This document shows, one piece after another, positions 52,586-61,354 of a stretch of DNA of 64,000 nt. Every line of letters begins with the position of its first letter. Within the stretch, counting starts at the first letter, position 1. The notes under the pieces are model-generated. The model was not told where the DNA came from. It was given only the letters and a program-made list of their open reading frames with translations, and made no database searches. This DNA comes from Paraburkholderia sp. BL21I4N1 (GTDB lineage: Bacteria; Pseudomonadota; Gammaproteobacteria; Burkholderiales; Burkholderiaceae), in contig NZ_PVEN01000002.1 of the NCBI RefSeq assembly GCF_002973525.1, positions 434,001 to 498,000 of the forward strand, written 5' to 3'. The position numbers and the translations under genes are program-made.

Positions 52586-52602
52586 CCATGAATCCAGGTG
52601 CA
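52586..52602 (-). repeat. Isolated inverted iteron
   Basis: CCATGAATCCAGGTGCA, the reverse complement of the iteron core in the main origin. It lies about 3.6 kb away, beyond the rep genes and 115 bp before the topB promoter. Confidence 0.75.
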
Positions 52603-52716
52603 CCCACCGCCCTGGGCCACCGCGCGAAGCGGGATCGCCCCGTCCGCCGCAGGCGGTTTTCCCCGCCACCCGCGCCTCCGCACCAACCCCTCCCGCAGCA
52701 CCCTGACCCTCCTGGT

Positions 52717-52766
52717 TTGACAAGCATCTGGGACCTGCTAGGTACGAGTATCCGTGCCATGGCACA
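52717..52766 (+). promoter_or_regulatory. Element-type promoter with downstream palindrome, for topB
   Basis: -35 TTGACA (52717-52722), 16-bp spacer, TGC, -10 TAGGTA (52739-52744). The palindrome CGTGCCATGGCACA (52753-52766) begins 8 bp after -10, at about +3. Position favours repression. Confidence 0.8.
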
Positions 52767-52783
52767 GCTACAGGAGGCTCAAC

Positions 52784-54952
52784 GTGCGTCTTTGGATCTT
52801 CGAAAAACCGTCCATGGCCAGAGCCGTGATCCCCCATCTGCCGAAGCCGCACACGCGGCACGAGGGCTACTACGAGACGGGCGACGGCTACGTGTCCTGG
52901 CTGGCCGGCCACGTGATGGAGCAGGTGCAGCCGGGCGACTACGACGAGCGCTGGGGCAAGTTCCCCTGGGCGTTTGAGGACCTGCCGATCATCCCGAAGG
53001 ACTGGAAGCTCAAGGTCTCGGAGGACAAGAAGGACCAGGTCAAGATCATCGAGACGCTGCTGAAAAAGTGCACCTCGATCGTGAACGGCGGGGACGCCGA
53101 CCGCGAGGGTCAGCTCCTGGTCGACGAGGTGCTGCTGCACTTCGGCAACACCAAGCCCGTGGCGCGGATCCACCTGAGCGCGATGGACCCGACCAGCGTC
53201 AAGAAGGCGATCGCCTCGCTCGAGGACAACGCGACCTACCGTCCGCTGTACGAGGCCGGCTTGGGCCGTCAGCGCGCCGACTGGCTGGTGGGCATGAACA
53301 TGTCCCGGGCCTACACCATCCTGGCGAAGAAGCAGAACTACCCCGGTGTGCTGTCGGTCGGGCGCGTGCAATCGCCCACGCTCGCCCTGCTGGTCAAGCG
53401 CGACCGCGAGATCGACGGGTTCGTCCCGAAAGACTTCTGGACCGTCGAGGCGCAGTTCGCCGACCCGGGCCAACCGGCGTTGCCGTTCTGGTCGCGCTGG
53501 CTCCCGCCGGGCCTGTCGCTAGAATCCGCGGAAAAGCAGGCGGACGTCGACGCGAAGGGCGAGGCCGACGAGGACGAGGAGGGCGACGAGATCGAGGGCG
53601 AGGGCGGCACCGTCGCCGGTCAGCGCCCGGCCTGGCTGGACGAGCAGAACCGGATCGTCAACAAGGCGGTGGCGGACCAGATCGCGGCGAAGGTGCAGGC
53701 CGCGGCCCAGGGCACCGTCACGCGCTACGTGAACAAGCCGGCGGAGGAGCAGCCGCCGCTGCCGTTCGAGCTGACCGGTCTTCAGACCGCGCTCAACGGG
53801 AAGTACGGCTACTCGGCCAAGGAGGTGCTCGACACCTGCCAGGAACTGTACCTCGCGGGCCAGACCACCTACCCGCGCTCGGACTGCCCGTACCTGCCCG
53901 TCTCGCAGCACGCGGAAGCCCCGGACGTGCTGGACGCGATCGCACGGGGCGCCCCGCACCTGGCCACCCTGGCGGCCAACGCCAACGTGACGATCCGCTC
54001 GCGGGTGTGGAACGACAGCAAGGTGACCGAGCACCACGCGCTGATCCCGACGCGCCAGGCCCCGGACTGGTCCACCCTCACCGAGATCAAGCGCCGCACG
54101 TACGAGATGATCGCGCAGCGCTACCTGGCCCAGCTCTACCCGAACTGCCTGGTGGACAAGGCCAAGGTCGAGGTGTCGATCGCGGGCGAGCGCTTTGCGG
54201 CCAGCGGTCGCGTGGTGAAGGACCCGGGCTGGCGCGTGGTGTTCCAGGGTGAGGCCCAGACCACCGACGCGAAGAAGGCGAAGGACGCCACCGCGACCCT
54301 GCCGGTGCTGACCGAGCAGGGCCCGGTGAACCGCCTGGCGGTGAAGGTGGACGCAAAGCGTACCACGCCCCCGCCGCGCTACACCGAGGGCTCGCTGCTG
54401 ACGGCGATGAAGCACGTCCATCGGACCGTGACGGACCCGGTGGAGCGCAAGAAGCTCAAGGCCCTGGACGGCATCGGCCGGTCGGCGACCCGCGCCGGGA
54501 TCATCGAAACGATCATCAAGCGCGGCTTCGTGGACGTGAAGGGCAAGCAGCTCGTGGCCACCGTGGTCGGCAAGATCCTGGTGGACGCGTTGCCGGCCAA
54601 GCTCACCGACCCGGGCATGACCGCCCGGTGGGAGGCCCTGCTCGACGCGATCGCGAAGAAGCAGATTCCGCTGCACGCGTTCATGGCGAAGCAGGAAGAG
54701 GCCATCGGCGAGCTGGTCGCTGCGGCGCGCGTCTCGACCCTGCCGACCATCCCGGCGGATGCGATGCCGGCGCGCAAGCCGTACACCGGATCGTCCACCC
54801 CGAGGCCGGCCCCGGACGGCGCGAAGAAGTGCCCGAAGTGCAAGAAGGGCTACCTGGTCCCCCGGACGGTGAAGAACGGTCCGAAGGCCGGGCAGACGTT
54901 CCACGGGTGCAACAACTACCCGGAGTGCAAGCACAGCGTCTGGCCGAAGTAA
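52784..54952 (+). CDS. topB: DNA topoisomerase III
   Basis: 722 residues. The GTG at 52784 has AGGAGG upstream. The Toprim domain starts the protein (WIFEKPSMARAV) and contains NGGDADREGQLL with its acidic metal ligands. The active-site tyrosine is Tyr363 in TTYPRSDCP. An acidic insert (GEADEDEEGDEIEGEG) follows the first third. A C-terminal zinc ribbon has CPKCKKGYL and CNNYPECKHS. Type IA topoisomerases decatenate single-stranded crossings. Plasmid versions aid replication and transfer, and its place after the rep operon fits this. Confidence 0.92.
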   Translation: MRLWIFEKPSMARAVIPHLPKPHTRHEGYYETGDGYVSWLAGHVMEQVQPGDYDERWGKFPWAFEDLPIIPKDWKLKVSEDKKDQVKIIETLLKKCTSIVNGGDADREGQLLVDEVLLHFGNTKPVARIHLSAMDPTSVKKAIASLEDNATYRPLYEAGLGRQRADWLVGMNMSRAYTILAKKQNYPGVLSVGRVQSPTLALLVKRDREIDGFVPKDFWTVEAQFADPGQPALPFWSRWLPPGLSLESAEKQADVDAKGEADEDEEGDEIEGEGGTVAGQRPAWLDEQNRIVNKAVADQIAAKVQAAAQGTVTRYVNKPAEEQPPLPFELTGLQTALNGKYGYSAKEVLDTCQELYLAGQTTYPRSDCPYLPVSQHAEAPDVLDAIARGAPHLATLAANANVTIRSRVWNDSKVTEHHALIPTRQAPDWSTLTEIKRRTYEMIAQRYLAQLYPNCLVDKAKVEVSIAGERFAASGRVVKDPGWRVVFQGEAQTTDAKKAKDATATLPVLTEQGPVNRLAVKVDAKRTTPPPRYTEGSLLTAMKHVHRTVTDPVERKKLKALDGIGRSATRAGIIETIIKRGFVDVKGKQLVATVVGKILVDALPAKLTDPGMTARWEALLDAIAKKQIPLHAFMAKQEEAIGELVAAARVSTLPTIPADAMPARKPYTGSSTPRPAPDGAKKCPKCKKGYLVPRTVKNGPKAGQTFHGCNNYPECKHSVWPK

Positions 54953-55041
54953 GGCCCGGCGCACGACGTTCACGAAGCCTGCCTGGCGACCACCGGGCGG
55001 GCTTTTTTCATGGTCATTCGGCCGTTCGAGGAGGTACCACC

Positions 55042-55683
55042 ATGCAACAGCCCGATGTTCAGCCTTCCCCTGTTGACCACCCGTCGCCCGAGCGCGAGCG
55101 GATCGTGGCCGACCTTCTGGGCGCCAAGCTCGACGCCTACGACGTCACCCGCCTGATGGTGGCCTGCTCGGACCCGGTGCCCCTGGGTTGCCTGGTGATG
55201 ATGGGCGTACCGATGGAGGATCGGTTTTCCTTCGTCGGGGCTCAGGGTGCCGAGGCGCAGCAGCAGGTCCGCGAGGAGTCGACGGCGGCCGACCTGTTGA
55301 CCATGGCCAGGATCCTGGTCGTGATCAGCGAGCGCGAGGAGCGGGGCCTGCGCATGAACACGCCGGTGGGCGAAACCTTCTCGCTGCTGGAAATCAGCGC
55401 GCTCTGCGTGCACGCGCACGAGATCGTCGAGCCGGGCATCAACGCGTTTCTGCGGTCGGCGGACCTGGACGGTGCGCGCATCAACGAGCGTTACACCACG
55501 GCGTTGCGGGACCTGCCCGAGATCGAGAAGACGGCGCTGCTCGTCATGGGCGAGGCGTGGGATGAGACGGACGACCTCGATGAGGTGGACCGGATGGTCT
55601 GCTTCAGCTTCCAGCGAAGTCCTGTCGCCGAAGCGATCGCGGAACGCCGGGCGACCGGTGCGGGTGGCATCACAATGCACTGA
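55042..55683 (+). CDS. Unknown acidic protein downstream of topB
   Basis: 213 residues from the ATG at 55042 with GAGGAGG upstream. Mostly helical and acidic, including EERIVADLLGAKLDAYDVTR-like helices and CVHAHEIVEPGINAFLRSAD. No signal peptide. It is about 90 bases after topB with no own promoter visible, so it is probably co-transcribed. A hairpin between the two (54978-55009) may reduce readthrough. Confidence 0.6.
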   Translation: MQQPDVQPSPVDHPSPERERIVADLLGAKLDAYDVTRLMVACSDPVPLGCLVMMGVPMEDRFSFVGAQGAEAQQQVREESTAADLLTMARILVVISEREERGLRMNTPVGETFSLLEISALCVHAHEIVEPGINAFLRSADLDGARINERYTTALRDLPEIEKTALLVMGEAWDETDDLDEVDRMVCFSFQRSPVAEAIAERRATGAGGITMH

Positions 55684-55700
55684 TCGCTCGGTCGAACGAA

Positions 55701-55726
55701 AAAACGCCCACTCAGGTGGGCGTTTT
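55701..55726. terminator. Bidirectional terminator
   Basis: An 11-bp stem, AAAACGCCCAC with GTGGGCGTTTT, and loop TCAG. It separates the topB operon from the converging 55750 gene. Confidence 0.88.
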
Positions 55727-55749
55727 CCGTGGCGGCGGGACTGCGGCGC

Positions 55750-56031
55750 TCATTCCTCGATGTCGTCCGGGTTCCACGCGATGACCAGCTTCTGGCGATC
55801 GCCGTTGGTGTCCTCGACCGTGACGGTGTAGTTCTCTTCAGTCAGGCGCTCGACCAGGGGTTCAACGAACTCCTTGCTGTCCTTCGGCAACCGGTAGGTC
55901 GTGCTGTTGTTGCCGGCGTCGGCCTCGTTTTTGATGTCCAGCTTCACGGACTCGTACAGGTCGCGATATTCCCGGTTCTTGCGGCCTTGCTCGGCCCGGG
56001 TCCTGGAATCATCGGCATCATCGTCAAACAT
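55750..56031 (-). CDS. Small acidic protein
   Basis: 93 residues from the ATG at 56031 with AGGAG upstream. Highly charged: an acidic start (FDDDADDSRTRAEQGRKN), a helix, then a short beta segment (ENYTVTVEDTNGDRQKLVIA). No signal peptide. Upstream at 56208-56221 is a degenerate palindrome. Function unknown. Confidence 0.55.
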   Translation of the reverse strand: MFDDDADDSRTRAEQGRKNREYRDLYESVKLDIKNEADAGNNSTTYRLPKDSKEFVEPLVERLTEENYTVTVEDTNGDRQKLVIAWNPDDIEE

Positions 56032-56709
56032 GGGTGGTCTCCTGGTGGATGGTCGGCGCGATTTTGTCTCGCGGTTTCGATACATCGGGGCGACCCGCCC
56101 CATTGCAAGATCGTCGCGCAAAAAGTTGCTGAAAACGCGCAACTTCTTGCCGATGGCCCTGGCCCGCAGGGCACGGGTTCGTGCGGGGCGTGAGCCCCGG
56201 GTTTGAACGGGCCATGGCACGGGTGCGGAACTCCCGCAGATCCCAGCAGCGCACCGGCGCAGCGCGACCCCTCACCCCGTACGTCCAGAGCACCGCGGCG
56301 CCGGCCGCGGGGTGGTGCGTTCAACCGTGACGCCGTGCTTCCTCCATCCCCGTTTTCGATTCACCGCTGGGTGGCCCGCCCACTTCCTCGACGTGTAGCT
56401 CAACCGCGCCCCTGATGGGGGCAAGGCACCGCTGCGCGCGTTGTCCTCTCCCGTTCCCCTCGCTCCCTTCGGTCGTTCGGCGCATGCGGCATCCGGCAAC
56501 GGCCTGGCCCCCGGGGCGGGTCTCACTCTTCCCACGACGAGGCGGCTCCACTGAGCAGTGAAACGAAACCCAACGGGGAGGGCAGGGAAATGGTCCACGG
56601 CGTCGAACGCACCACCAACAGGCACACCGCGGCGTTCCCCCGCACCCCCGAGGCTCACCACCGAGCAGATAGCAGCGCCACCAACACCACCACGAAGGAG
56701 AGCAAGACG
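56032..56709. other. Non-coding leader region, copy 1
   Basis: About 680 bases without a convincing gene. It holds a degenerate element palindrome (56208-56221, CGGGCCATGGCACG). From 56389 a series of motifs (CGACGTGTAG, GGGCAAGG, TCCTCTCCC, TGCGGCATCCGG, CCTGGCCC) recurs in the same order and spacing before the gene at 58496. It may be a regulatory leader. Confidence 0.45.
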
Positions 56710-57093
56710 ATGAGCAAAGCAACGATCGACGCGGCCACCCTGGGCCAGTTCACGGGCACGGAAAACTACTACCGGCTGGGTCCGGTCCTGCGCGACGCGC
56801 TCGCGACGGACGGAGTCCACTACCTCATGACCAACGGTCTGGCCTGGCTGGTCACCGACGCCGTGGCGGTGTGCGTGCTGCGCGCCGAACACGACGGTTT
56901 TTTCATGATCGAGTTCACCCCGCGTGAAGACGGTTCGGGTGAGCTGGTCATCGGCGACGGCAACGGCACGGTGAGCCACCGTCAGGAGTATCGCAGCCAC
57001 TCGTACAACCTGGCCAAGCCCCTGCGCCTGTTCGCGGAATGGGGTGAGGTCGAGAAACCGCAATGGGTCATTTTGCTGGCCAGCGAGCACTGA
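56710..57093 (+). CDS. DUF6876-like plasmid protein
   Basis: 127 residues from the ATG at 56710 with AAGGAGAG upstream. The N-terminus LGQFTGTENYYRLGPVLR followed by TDGVHYLMTNGLAWLVTDAV matches, from memory, the DUF6876 family found on plasmids and integrative elements. The rest is a small alpha/beta domain. Biochemical function is not known. It begins a rightward run of three small genes. Confidence 0.65.
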   Translation: MSKATIDAATLGQFTGTENYYRLGPVLRDALATDGVHYLMTNGLAWLVTDAVAVCVLRAEHDGFFMIEFTPREDGSGELVIGDGNGTVSHRQEYRSHSYNLAKPLRLFAEWGEVEKPQWVILLASEH

Positions 57094-57156
57094 TCTCCCC
57101 ACGCCCCGGACGCTACGGTTTCCGGGGCTCCCTCCCGACACGACACCAGGAAGACC

Positions 57157-57510
57157 ATGAACCTCATCACCATCACCACGGGCGATCTGATCGGCCCGGC
57201 CCTCGACTGGGCGGTGGCAAAGGCCATCAACGCACCGTTCACCACCGGACCGTTTTCCACTGACTGGGCACTGGGCGGCCCGATCCTCGAAACGCACGGC
57301 GTCGGCTACTTCCGCAACGGCAAGCGGGTGTACGCCAACGACGCCAAGCGCTGGGAGGCCAACCGCATCGTCAACCCCGACGAAGCGCCGATCCTGCGCC
57401 ACGGTTACCGCGCCCTGGGCCCGACCCCGCTGGTCGCTGGCTTGCGCTGCCTGGTGCGCAGCAAGCTGGGCGAAACGGTCGACGTCCCGGCCAACCTGGT
57501 GGAGGCCTGA
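57157..57510 (+). CDS. NinX-like (DUF2591) protein
   Basis: 117 residues from the ATG at 57157. The start TTGDLIGPALDWAVAKAI and the later FSTDWALGGPILETHGVG match the DUF2591 family, which includes phage protein NinX. Many phages and mobile elements carry one. Function is unestablished. It ends 3 bases before the next gene, so the two are co-translated. Confidence 0.75.
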   Translation: MNLITITTGDLIGPALDWAVAKAINAPFTTGPFSTDWALGGPILETHGVGYFRNGKRVYANDAKRWEANRIVNPDEAPILRHGYRALGPTPLVAGLRCLVRSKLGETVDVPANLVEA

Positions 57511-57513
57511 GCC

Positions 57514-58062
57514 ATGGCGAAATCGACCTTTCAAAGTCGCGGGATGATCGGCGGTGTGTTCACGTGCGGCATCTGCGGTCGGCGCACGCGCCACACCAAC
57601 CAGGGCATGTCCCACCTCTGCCCGCAGTGCGACACCTGGACGGCGATGGAAAACAGCATCGTCGACGGCGATTACAAGGGCATGCCCGAGGAACTGGCGC
57701 GCGCCGAGGCCACCATCCTCCGGCTCAAACGCGAAGCGATGAAGCGGGGCGGGGACGCCCGGAGCCTGGGCCTGTCGCTCGACGGCTCGCGCGACCTGCG
57801 CACCGAGATCAACACGATCCTGAGCGCGGTCACGGCACGCGGTCACCGTCTCGACATCGCGGGCGGGGCGCTCCCCGGCGAGACGGCCCTGGTGGTGGAC
57901 GCGAACGGCGACGCCGTGGAGGGACCGGGCGAACTGCTGGCCGCCTACGCCCAGCTCTACGCGCTGCTGGTGGACGTGCTCCAAGGGCACCTGACCGAGC
58001 AGCAGTTCGAGGACATGGGCGGCAACGTGTGCCGTGAGATCGTGCAGCAGTCCCAGGCATAA
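57514..58062 (+). CDS. Zinc-ribbon protein
   Basis: 182 residues from the ATG at 57514. Near the N-terminus two CxxC pairs form a zinc ribbon: FTCGICGRRTRHT and HLCPQCDTW. A helical region follows, then an Ala/Leu-rich C-terminal helix pair (ELLAAYAQLYALLVDVLQGH). It could bind nucleic acid or a protein partner. It is co-transcribed with the NinX-like gene. Confidence 0.65.
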   Translation: MAKSTFQSRGMIGGVFTCGICGRRTRHTNQGMSHLCPQCDTWTAMENSIVDGDYKGMPEELARAEATILRLKREAMKRGGDARSLGLSLDGSRDLRTEINTILSAVTARGHRLDIAGGALPGETALVVDANGDAVEGPGELLAAYAQLYALLVDVLQGHLTEQQFEDMGGNVCREIVQQSQA

Positions 58063-58095
58063 CGACGGATCCTACGGCTCGCGCGGTCCGTCCAG

Positions 58096-58120
58096 CGCCC
58101 ACCTTCGCGGTGGGCGTTTC
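58096..58120 (+). terminator. Rho-independent terminator
   Basis: CGCCCACC pairs with GGTGGGCG around TTCGC and is followed by TTTCGTTT. Confidence 0.8.
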
Positions 58121-58495
58121 GTTTCTTGGGCGCCTGACACCCTTCGGGCAACACCCCGCCGGAGGCGGAAACGGCACTCAACCCCGAACACCGTGAGGCA
58201 GCAACCCACCGCGGCGTGGTTCGCCACGGCCGTGCTGGTCGAGGCGCGTTGGTGCGTGGTCCCGTTCCCGTTCGTTGGTGCTGCTCCGTGTCGCCTTCAA
58301 CCGACGTGTAGGACCGATTCGACCACCGTTCAGGGCAAGGGGTTCGCGTCGCGCTTCCTCTCCCGGTCTTCTCCTCCTGGCGTCGTCGAAGCGTGCGGCA
58401 TCCGGTGAGCCCCCTGGCCCTTGTGGTCGTTCGGTCCTGTTCCCCGTCCAGGCGATGACGGCAGCAGGCAAACCCAACCGAACGGAGAGCAAGCC
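58121..58495. other. Non-coding leader region, copy 2
   Basis: About 375 bases before the ArdA-like gene. From 58302 it repeats the motif series seen at 56389: CGACGTGTAG (58302), GGGCAAGG (58333), TCCTCTCCC (58356), TGCGGCATCCGG (58394) and CCTGGCCC (58413). Confidence 0.5.
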
Positions 58496-59095
58496 ATGAC
58501 CACGAACCAACCGACCAGCACGAACGGCCACAACGAAACCGCGCAGTTCCTCGCACCCCAGGCTCCAACGACTGCAGGTATGACCACCGGCGACTACTTC
58601 GCCCAGCCCTACAACACCATGGCTGCAGGCTTCTACTTCTCGGATTACGAGGAGTACACGGCCAAAGCCGAGGCGCTGCGCGACCCGTTCGGTTCCCCGG
58701 TGGAGGAGTTCGAGATTCAGGCGATCGATCTGGACCGGGCGCAATCGGAGCTTTTCGAAGCCTTGAAGATCGATCAATCGACCCTGGAACGCTGGTTCGA
58801 TGAGGTGGTCGACCTCGACGAGCGCGAAATGGCGGCGGTGTTCTTCCTGGTGGACAACAGCGGGTACGACCTCGACAGCGCGATGGACAAGAAGGACGAC
58901 GTCTCGCTGCACCACGGCGACCTGCTGGACGCGGCCACGGAGCTGTTCGACGAGTGCTACGGTTCGTCGATCCCGGACAACCTCAAGTCCTACATCGATT
59001 ACGAAGCGTTTGCCCGTGACTGCCGTTGCGGCGACATGGTGGAGTTCGACTTCGGTGGCACGACCTACACGTGCACCAGCGCGAACCACTGCTGA
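58496..59095 (+). CDS. ArdA-like antirestriction protein
   Basis: 199 residues from the ATG at 58496; the upstream AACGGAGAG is the ribosome binding site. Strongly acidic. Conserved-looking stretches are YFAQPYNTMAAGFYFSDYEEY, shared in part with a plasmid family annotated near ArdA, and the end YIDYEAFARDCRCGD, which resembles the ArdA C-terminus. ArdA mimics DNA and blocks type I restriction enzymes during entry of mobile DNA. The match is partial, so the role is probable rather than proven. Confidence 0.55.
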   Translation: MTTNQPTSTNGHNETAQFLAPQAPTTAGMTTGDYFAQPYNTMAAGFYFSDYEEYTAKAEALRDPFGSPVEEFEIQAIDLDRAQSELFEALKIDQSTLERWFDEVVDLDEREMAAVFFLVDNSGYDLDSAMDKKDDVSLHHGDLLDAATELFDECYGSSIPDNLKSYIDYEAFARDCRCGDMVEFDFGGTTYTCTSANHC

Positions 59096-59148
59096 CCACG
59101 GGCCCGGGGCACCACCCCCCGGGCGATGCGTTTTGGATCGTCCGGGGT

Positions 59149-59162
59149 GGTGCCAGGGCACC
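59149..59162. promoter_or_regulatory. Element palindrome upstream of 59310-60743
   Basis: GGTGCCAGGGCACC, about 150 bases before the ATG at 59310. No element-type promoter adjacent. Confidence 0.5.
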
Positions 59163-59309
59163 CCTCGACGCCCGGGCGTCCAGGGGGACCCCACGCCGAA
59201 GGCGCAGGGCCCGGAGGGAGGGGGACTAGGCCTCCGGCCGGTTTTTAGGGACGTGTGGCACACTCCTCATCACCACCAGACCAACACGACCGATCAACGC
59301 GAGCGGGGC

Positions 59310-60743
59310 ATGGCCAAAACGACCAACACGACCAAAACGACCAAAACGACGACCACCACCAAATCAGGGAAAACGGGGAAAACCGGCAAACCCAAGACGG
59401 CAGGCCCGGCAGGCGGTGATGCCAGCGACGTCGGGACGGTGCTCCCCAATCAGACGGTCTGGGAAGACACCGTCATCATCGCGTTCCGCGACCTGCAATG
59501 GCACCGCTGGCGCGTGGCGGTCCAGAAGGCGCGAGGCGCAAAGCGTACCGCGCTGCTGGCTGCGAGCCCGGCCGACCTGCACAAGCTCGACCACGACGCG
59601 GAGTCCGCGTTCGGGGACGTGCTCACCTCTCAGGGCGCGCGCTATTTCCTCTTCGAGTTCAAGGCGGTGCGCGATGGCCACGTGGACGAGCGTGGCAAGG
59701 GCATGTTCGAGCGGCTCAGCCACTTCGTCACGCTGGCCGCATCCACCGTCGACCAGAACGCCCAGCTTCCGCCGCCGGTGCAGGCCCTGATCGATCTGTC
59801 GAAGCGTTGCCACTTTGGGGTGTTCGGGCTTCGTGAGGCGCTGACGCCCAAGGATGCCGCCGCCAAGTCGGCCACCCCGACACCGTTCACGTTCCAGACG
59901 ATCGACGCCCCAGCGCTTCCGAAGGACGCGGTACGGCTGCGCCTGTTGGCCGACCCCTACATCGAGTGGGTCCACCTGGCCAACCGCAGCCTAGCCGATG
60001 GGTTCATCAAAGCGCAGGCGAAGAAACAGGCCGAGGCGCAGAAGGCCCCAGATGCGTCGCGCAAGCGCAAACGCGTGGCCGTCCAGGAGGCCTCCCTGCA
60101 GGACAAGGCCACCAAGGCGATGCAGGAAGCGAAGGACGCCATGGCCTTGGTCGCGGCAGCCGCCGACGCCGCGGCCAACGCGTTGCGCAGGACGGCCCTC
60201 GCGCTGTTCGCCAAGGCCAATAAGGCTCAGGTGGAGGCGAATCGCGAGGAACGTGCGGCCGTGATCGCCGACGGTCGGGAGACCATCGAGCGCATCAGCA
60301 TCGACCGGATCGACGACCCGATCCCGCTGGAATCGATCGTCTGGGAAGCGCCGCCGGTCACCCAGTACGGCGTCTCGCTTGAGGAGCTGGCCGTCTACCT
60401 GGCGGCACTGCTCGACCTGCCTGGCCCGGGCCAACCGAAATCGCCATCGGGTGGATCGCCCGGTACACCGGGATTGCCGGGCGACCGGATCCGCATCAAC
60501 CTCGCGCGGGTCATCAACGGCGACGTCGTGCAATGGACCCTCACGGCCTCGCAGATCCGCAACGCCGCGAACTTCCAACGGATCGTCGCGCGCCTGGACA
60601 ACGAGCAGGACGTTGAGGTCGACGTCGAGGTGGACGCAGGGGCACCATCGTCGACGCCCACCAGGCACACCAAGCACACCACGCAGTTCAGCATCGGCGG
60701 CACCGAGAAAGAACAGAGCACCGACCCCGAGGACCAGGCCTGA
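59310..60743 (+). CDS. Unknown protein with Thr/Lys repeat N-terminus
   Basis: 477 residues from the ATG at 59310. The first 35 residues are low-complexity (TNTTKTTKTTTTTKSGKTGK), caused by a repeated ACCAAAACG unit in the DNA. A folded domain follows (NQTVWEDTVIIAFRDLQWHR), then a long basic and Ala-rich coiled coil (AQAKKQAEAQKAPDASRKRK). A C-terminal domain lies after a Gly/Pro linker. It may bind DNA through the basic tail. No known family is recognised. Confidence 0.6.
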   Translation: MAKTTNTTKTTKTTTTTKSGKTGKTGKPKTAGPAGGDASDVGTVLPNQTVWEDTVIIAFRDLQWHRWRVAVQKARGAKRTALLAASPADLHKLDHDAESAFGDVLTSQGARYFLFEFKAVRDGHVDERGKGMFERLSHFVTLAASTVDQNAQLPPPVQALIDLSKRCHFGVFGLREALTPKDAAAKSATPTPFTFQTIDAPALPKDAVRLRLLADPYIEWVHLANRSLADGFIKAQAKKQAEAQKAPDASRKRKRVAVQEASLQDKATKAMQEAKDAMALVAAAADAAANALRRTALALFAKANKAQVEANREERAAVIADGRETIERISIDRIDDPIPLESIVWEAPPVTQYGVSLEELAVYLAALLDLPGPGQPKSPSGGSPGTPGLPGDRIRINLARVINGDVVQWTLTASQIRNAANFQRIVARLDNEQDVEVDVEVDAGAPSSTPTRHTKHTTQFSIGGTEKEQSTDPEDQA

Positions 60744-60772
60744 TCGGGCGGGCGTCAATCGGCTCGATCGAC

Positions 60773-60828
60773 TTGACGCACCCGCAAAACCCGCTAGGTT
60801 GGGATCTCGCACCCCCTTGTGAGATCCC
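60773..60828 (+). promoter_or_regulatory. Element-type promoter with a different inverted repeat
   Basis: -35 TTGACG (60773-60778), 16-bp spacer, CGC, -10 TAGGTT (60795-60800). Directly downstream, GGGATCTC (60801) and GAGATCCC (to 60828) form an inverted repeat around the transcription start, instead of the usual palindrome. Confidence 0.7.
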
Positions 60829-60829
60829 C

Positions 60830-61273
60830 ATGAAAACCCGCCTCATCAACCTGGACGCCACCCTGCGGCTCGTACGCCGCGCGTTGCGCGAGACCTTTCC
60901 CCGCCACACCATCGACGCGTCGCCGACCCCCACGGGGCTGTGCGGGATCCACGTCACTTGGTGCGACGGCCCGACCGTGGAGCAGGTGCGGCGAGTCCTC
61001 GAACCGTTCAGCCTTGGCTGGCACAACGAGGTGCATTGGCACAGCATGAAAGGTGCACCGGTCAAGTTCCAGCCCTTCGTCCGTCCCTACCGCACGACCA
61101 GCGGACAGCCGGTCGACCAGGTGGCGCCGCAAACGTCGGCCACGCTGGCCAGCATCTCGACGTTCAAGGAGTGTTCGACCTGGACCGCACACTTACGGGA
61201 GTTGGACGCGATGCGTCGAAGCAAGCGGTTGCTGCGCCGGCTGGAGGGGCAAAGCGCCTTCGCGGCGACTTGA
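60830..61273 (+). CDS. LPD29-like domain protein
   Basis: 147 residues from the ATG at 60830. The stretch LVRRALRETFPRHTIDAS followed by GIHVTWCDGPTVEQVRRVLEP matches, from memory, the LPD29 domain of polyvalent proteins on mobile elements. Here the domain stands alone with a basic C-terminal tail. Its function is not known. Its end overlaps the -35 of the next promoter. Confidence 0.6.
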   Translation: MKTRLINLDATLRLVRRALRETFPRHTIDASPTPTGLCGIHVTWCDGPTVEQVRRVLEPFSLGWHNEVHWHSMKGAPVKFQPFVRPYRTTSGQPVDQVAPQTSATLASISTFKECSTWTAHLRELDAMRRSKRLLRRLEGQSAFAAT

Positions 61274-61297
61274 CTCGCCTGCAAAACCTGCTTGACT
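61270..61297 (+). promoter_or_regulatory. Element-type promoter for the triple-HTH gene
   Basis: -35 TTGACT (61270-61275), 16-bp spacer, TGC, -10 TTGACT (61292-61297). No palindrome adjacent. The -35 overlaps the stop of the LPD29-like gene. Confidence 0.55.
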
Positions 61298-61354
61298 GGG
61301 TCCAGCACCGCGAGAGCGGTGCCTTCGCCACTCGCCACGGGAGACCCAGCCACC

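Noticed and set aside
56272..57990. Long open frame on the minus strand (over 500 codons)
   Set aside because: It is a G+C-driven shadow of the three small plus-strand genes, which have good start sites and family matches. It lacks any of these.
59310..59420. Tandem ACCAAAACG repeat as an iteron array
   Set aside because: It is in frame, encodes the Thr/Lys N-terminus, has a 9-base period and no origin features nearby.
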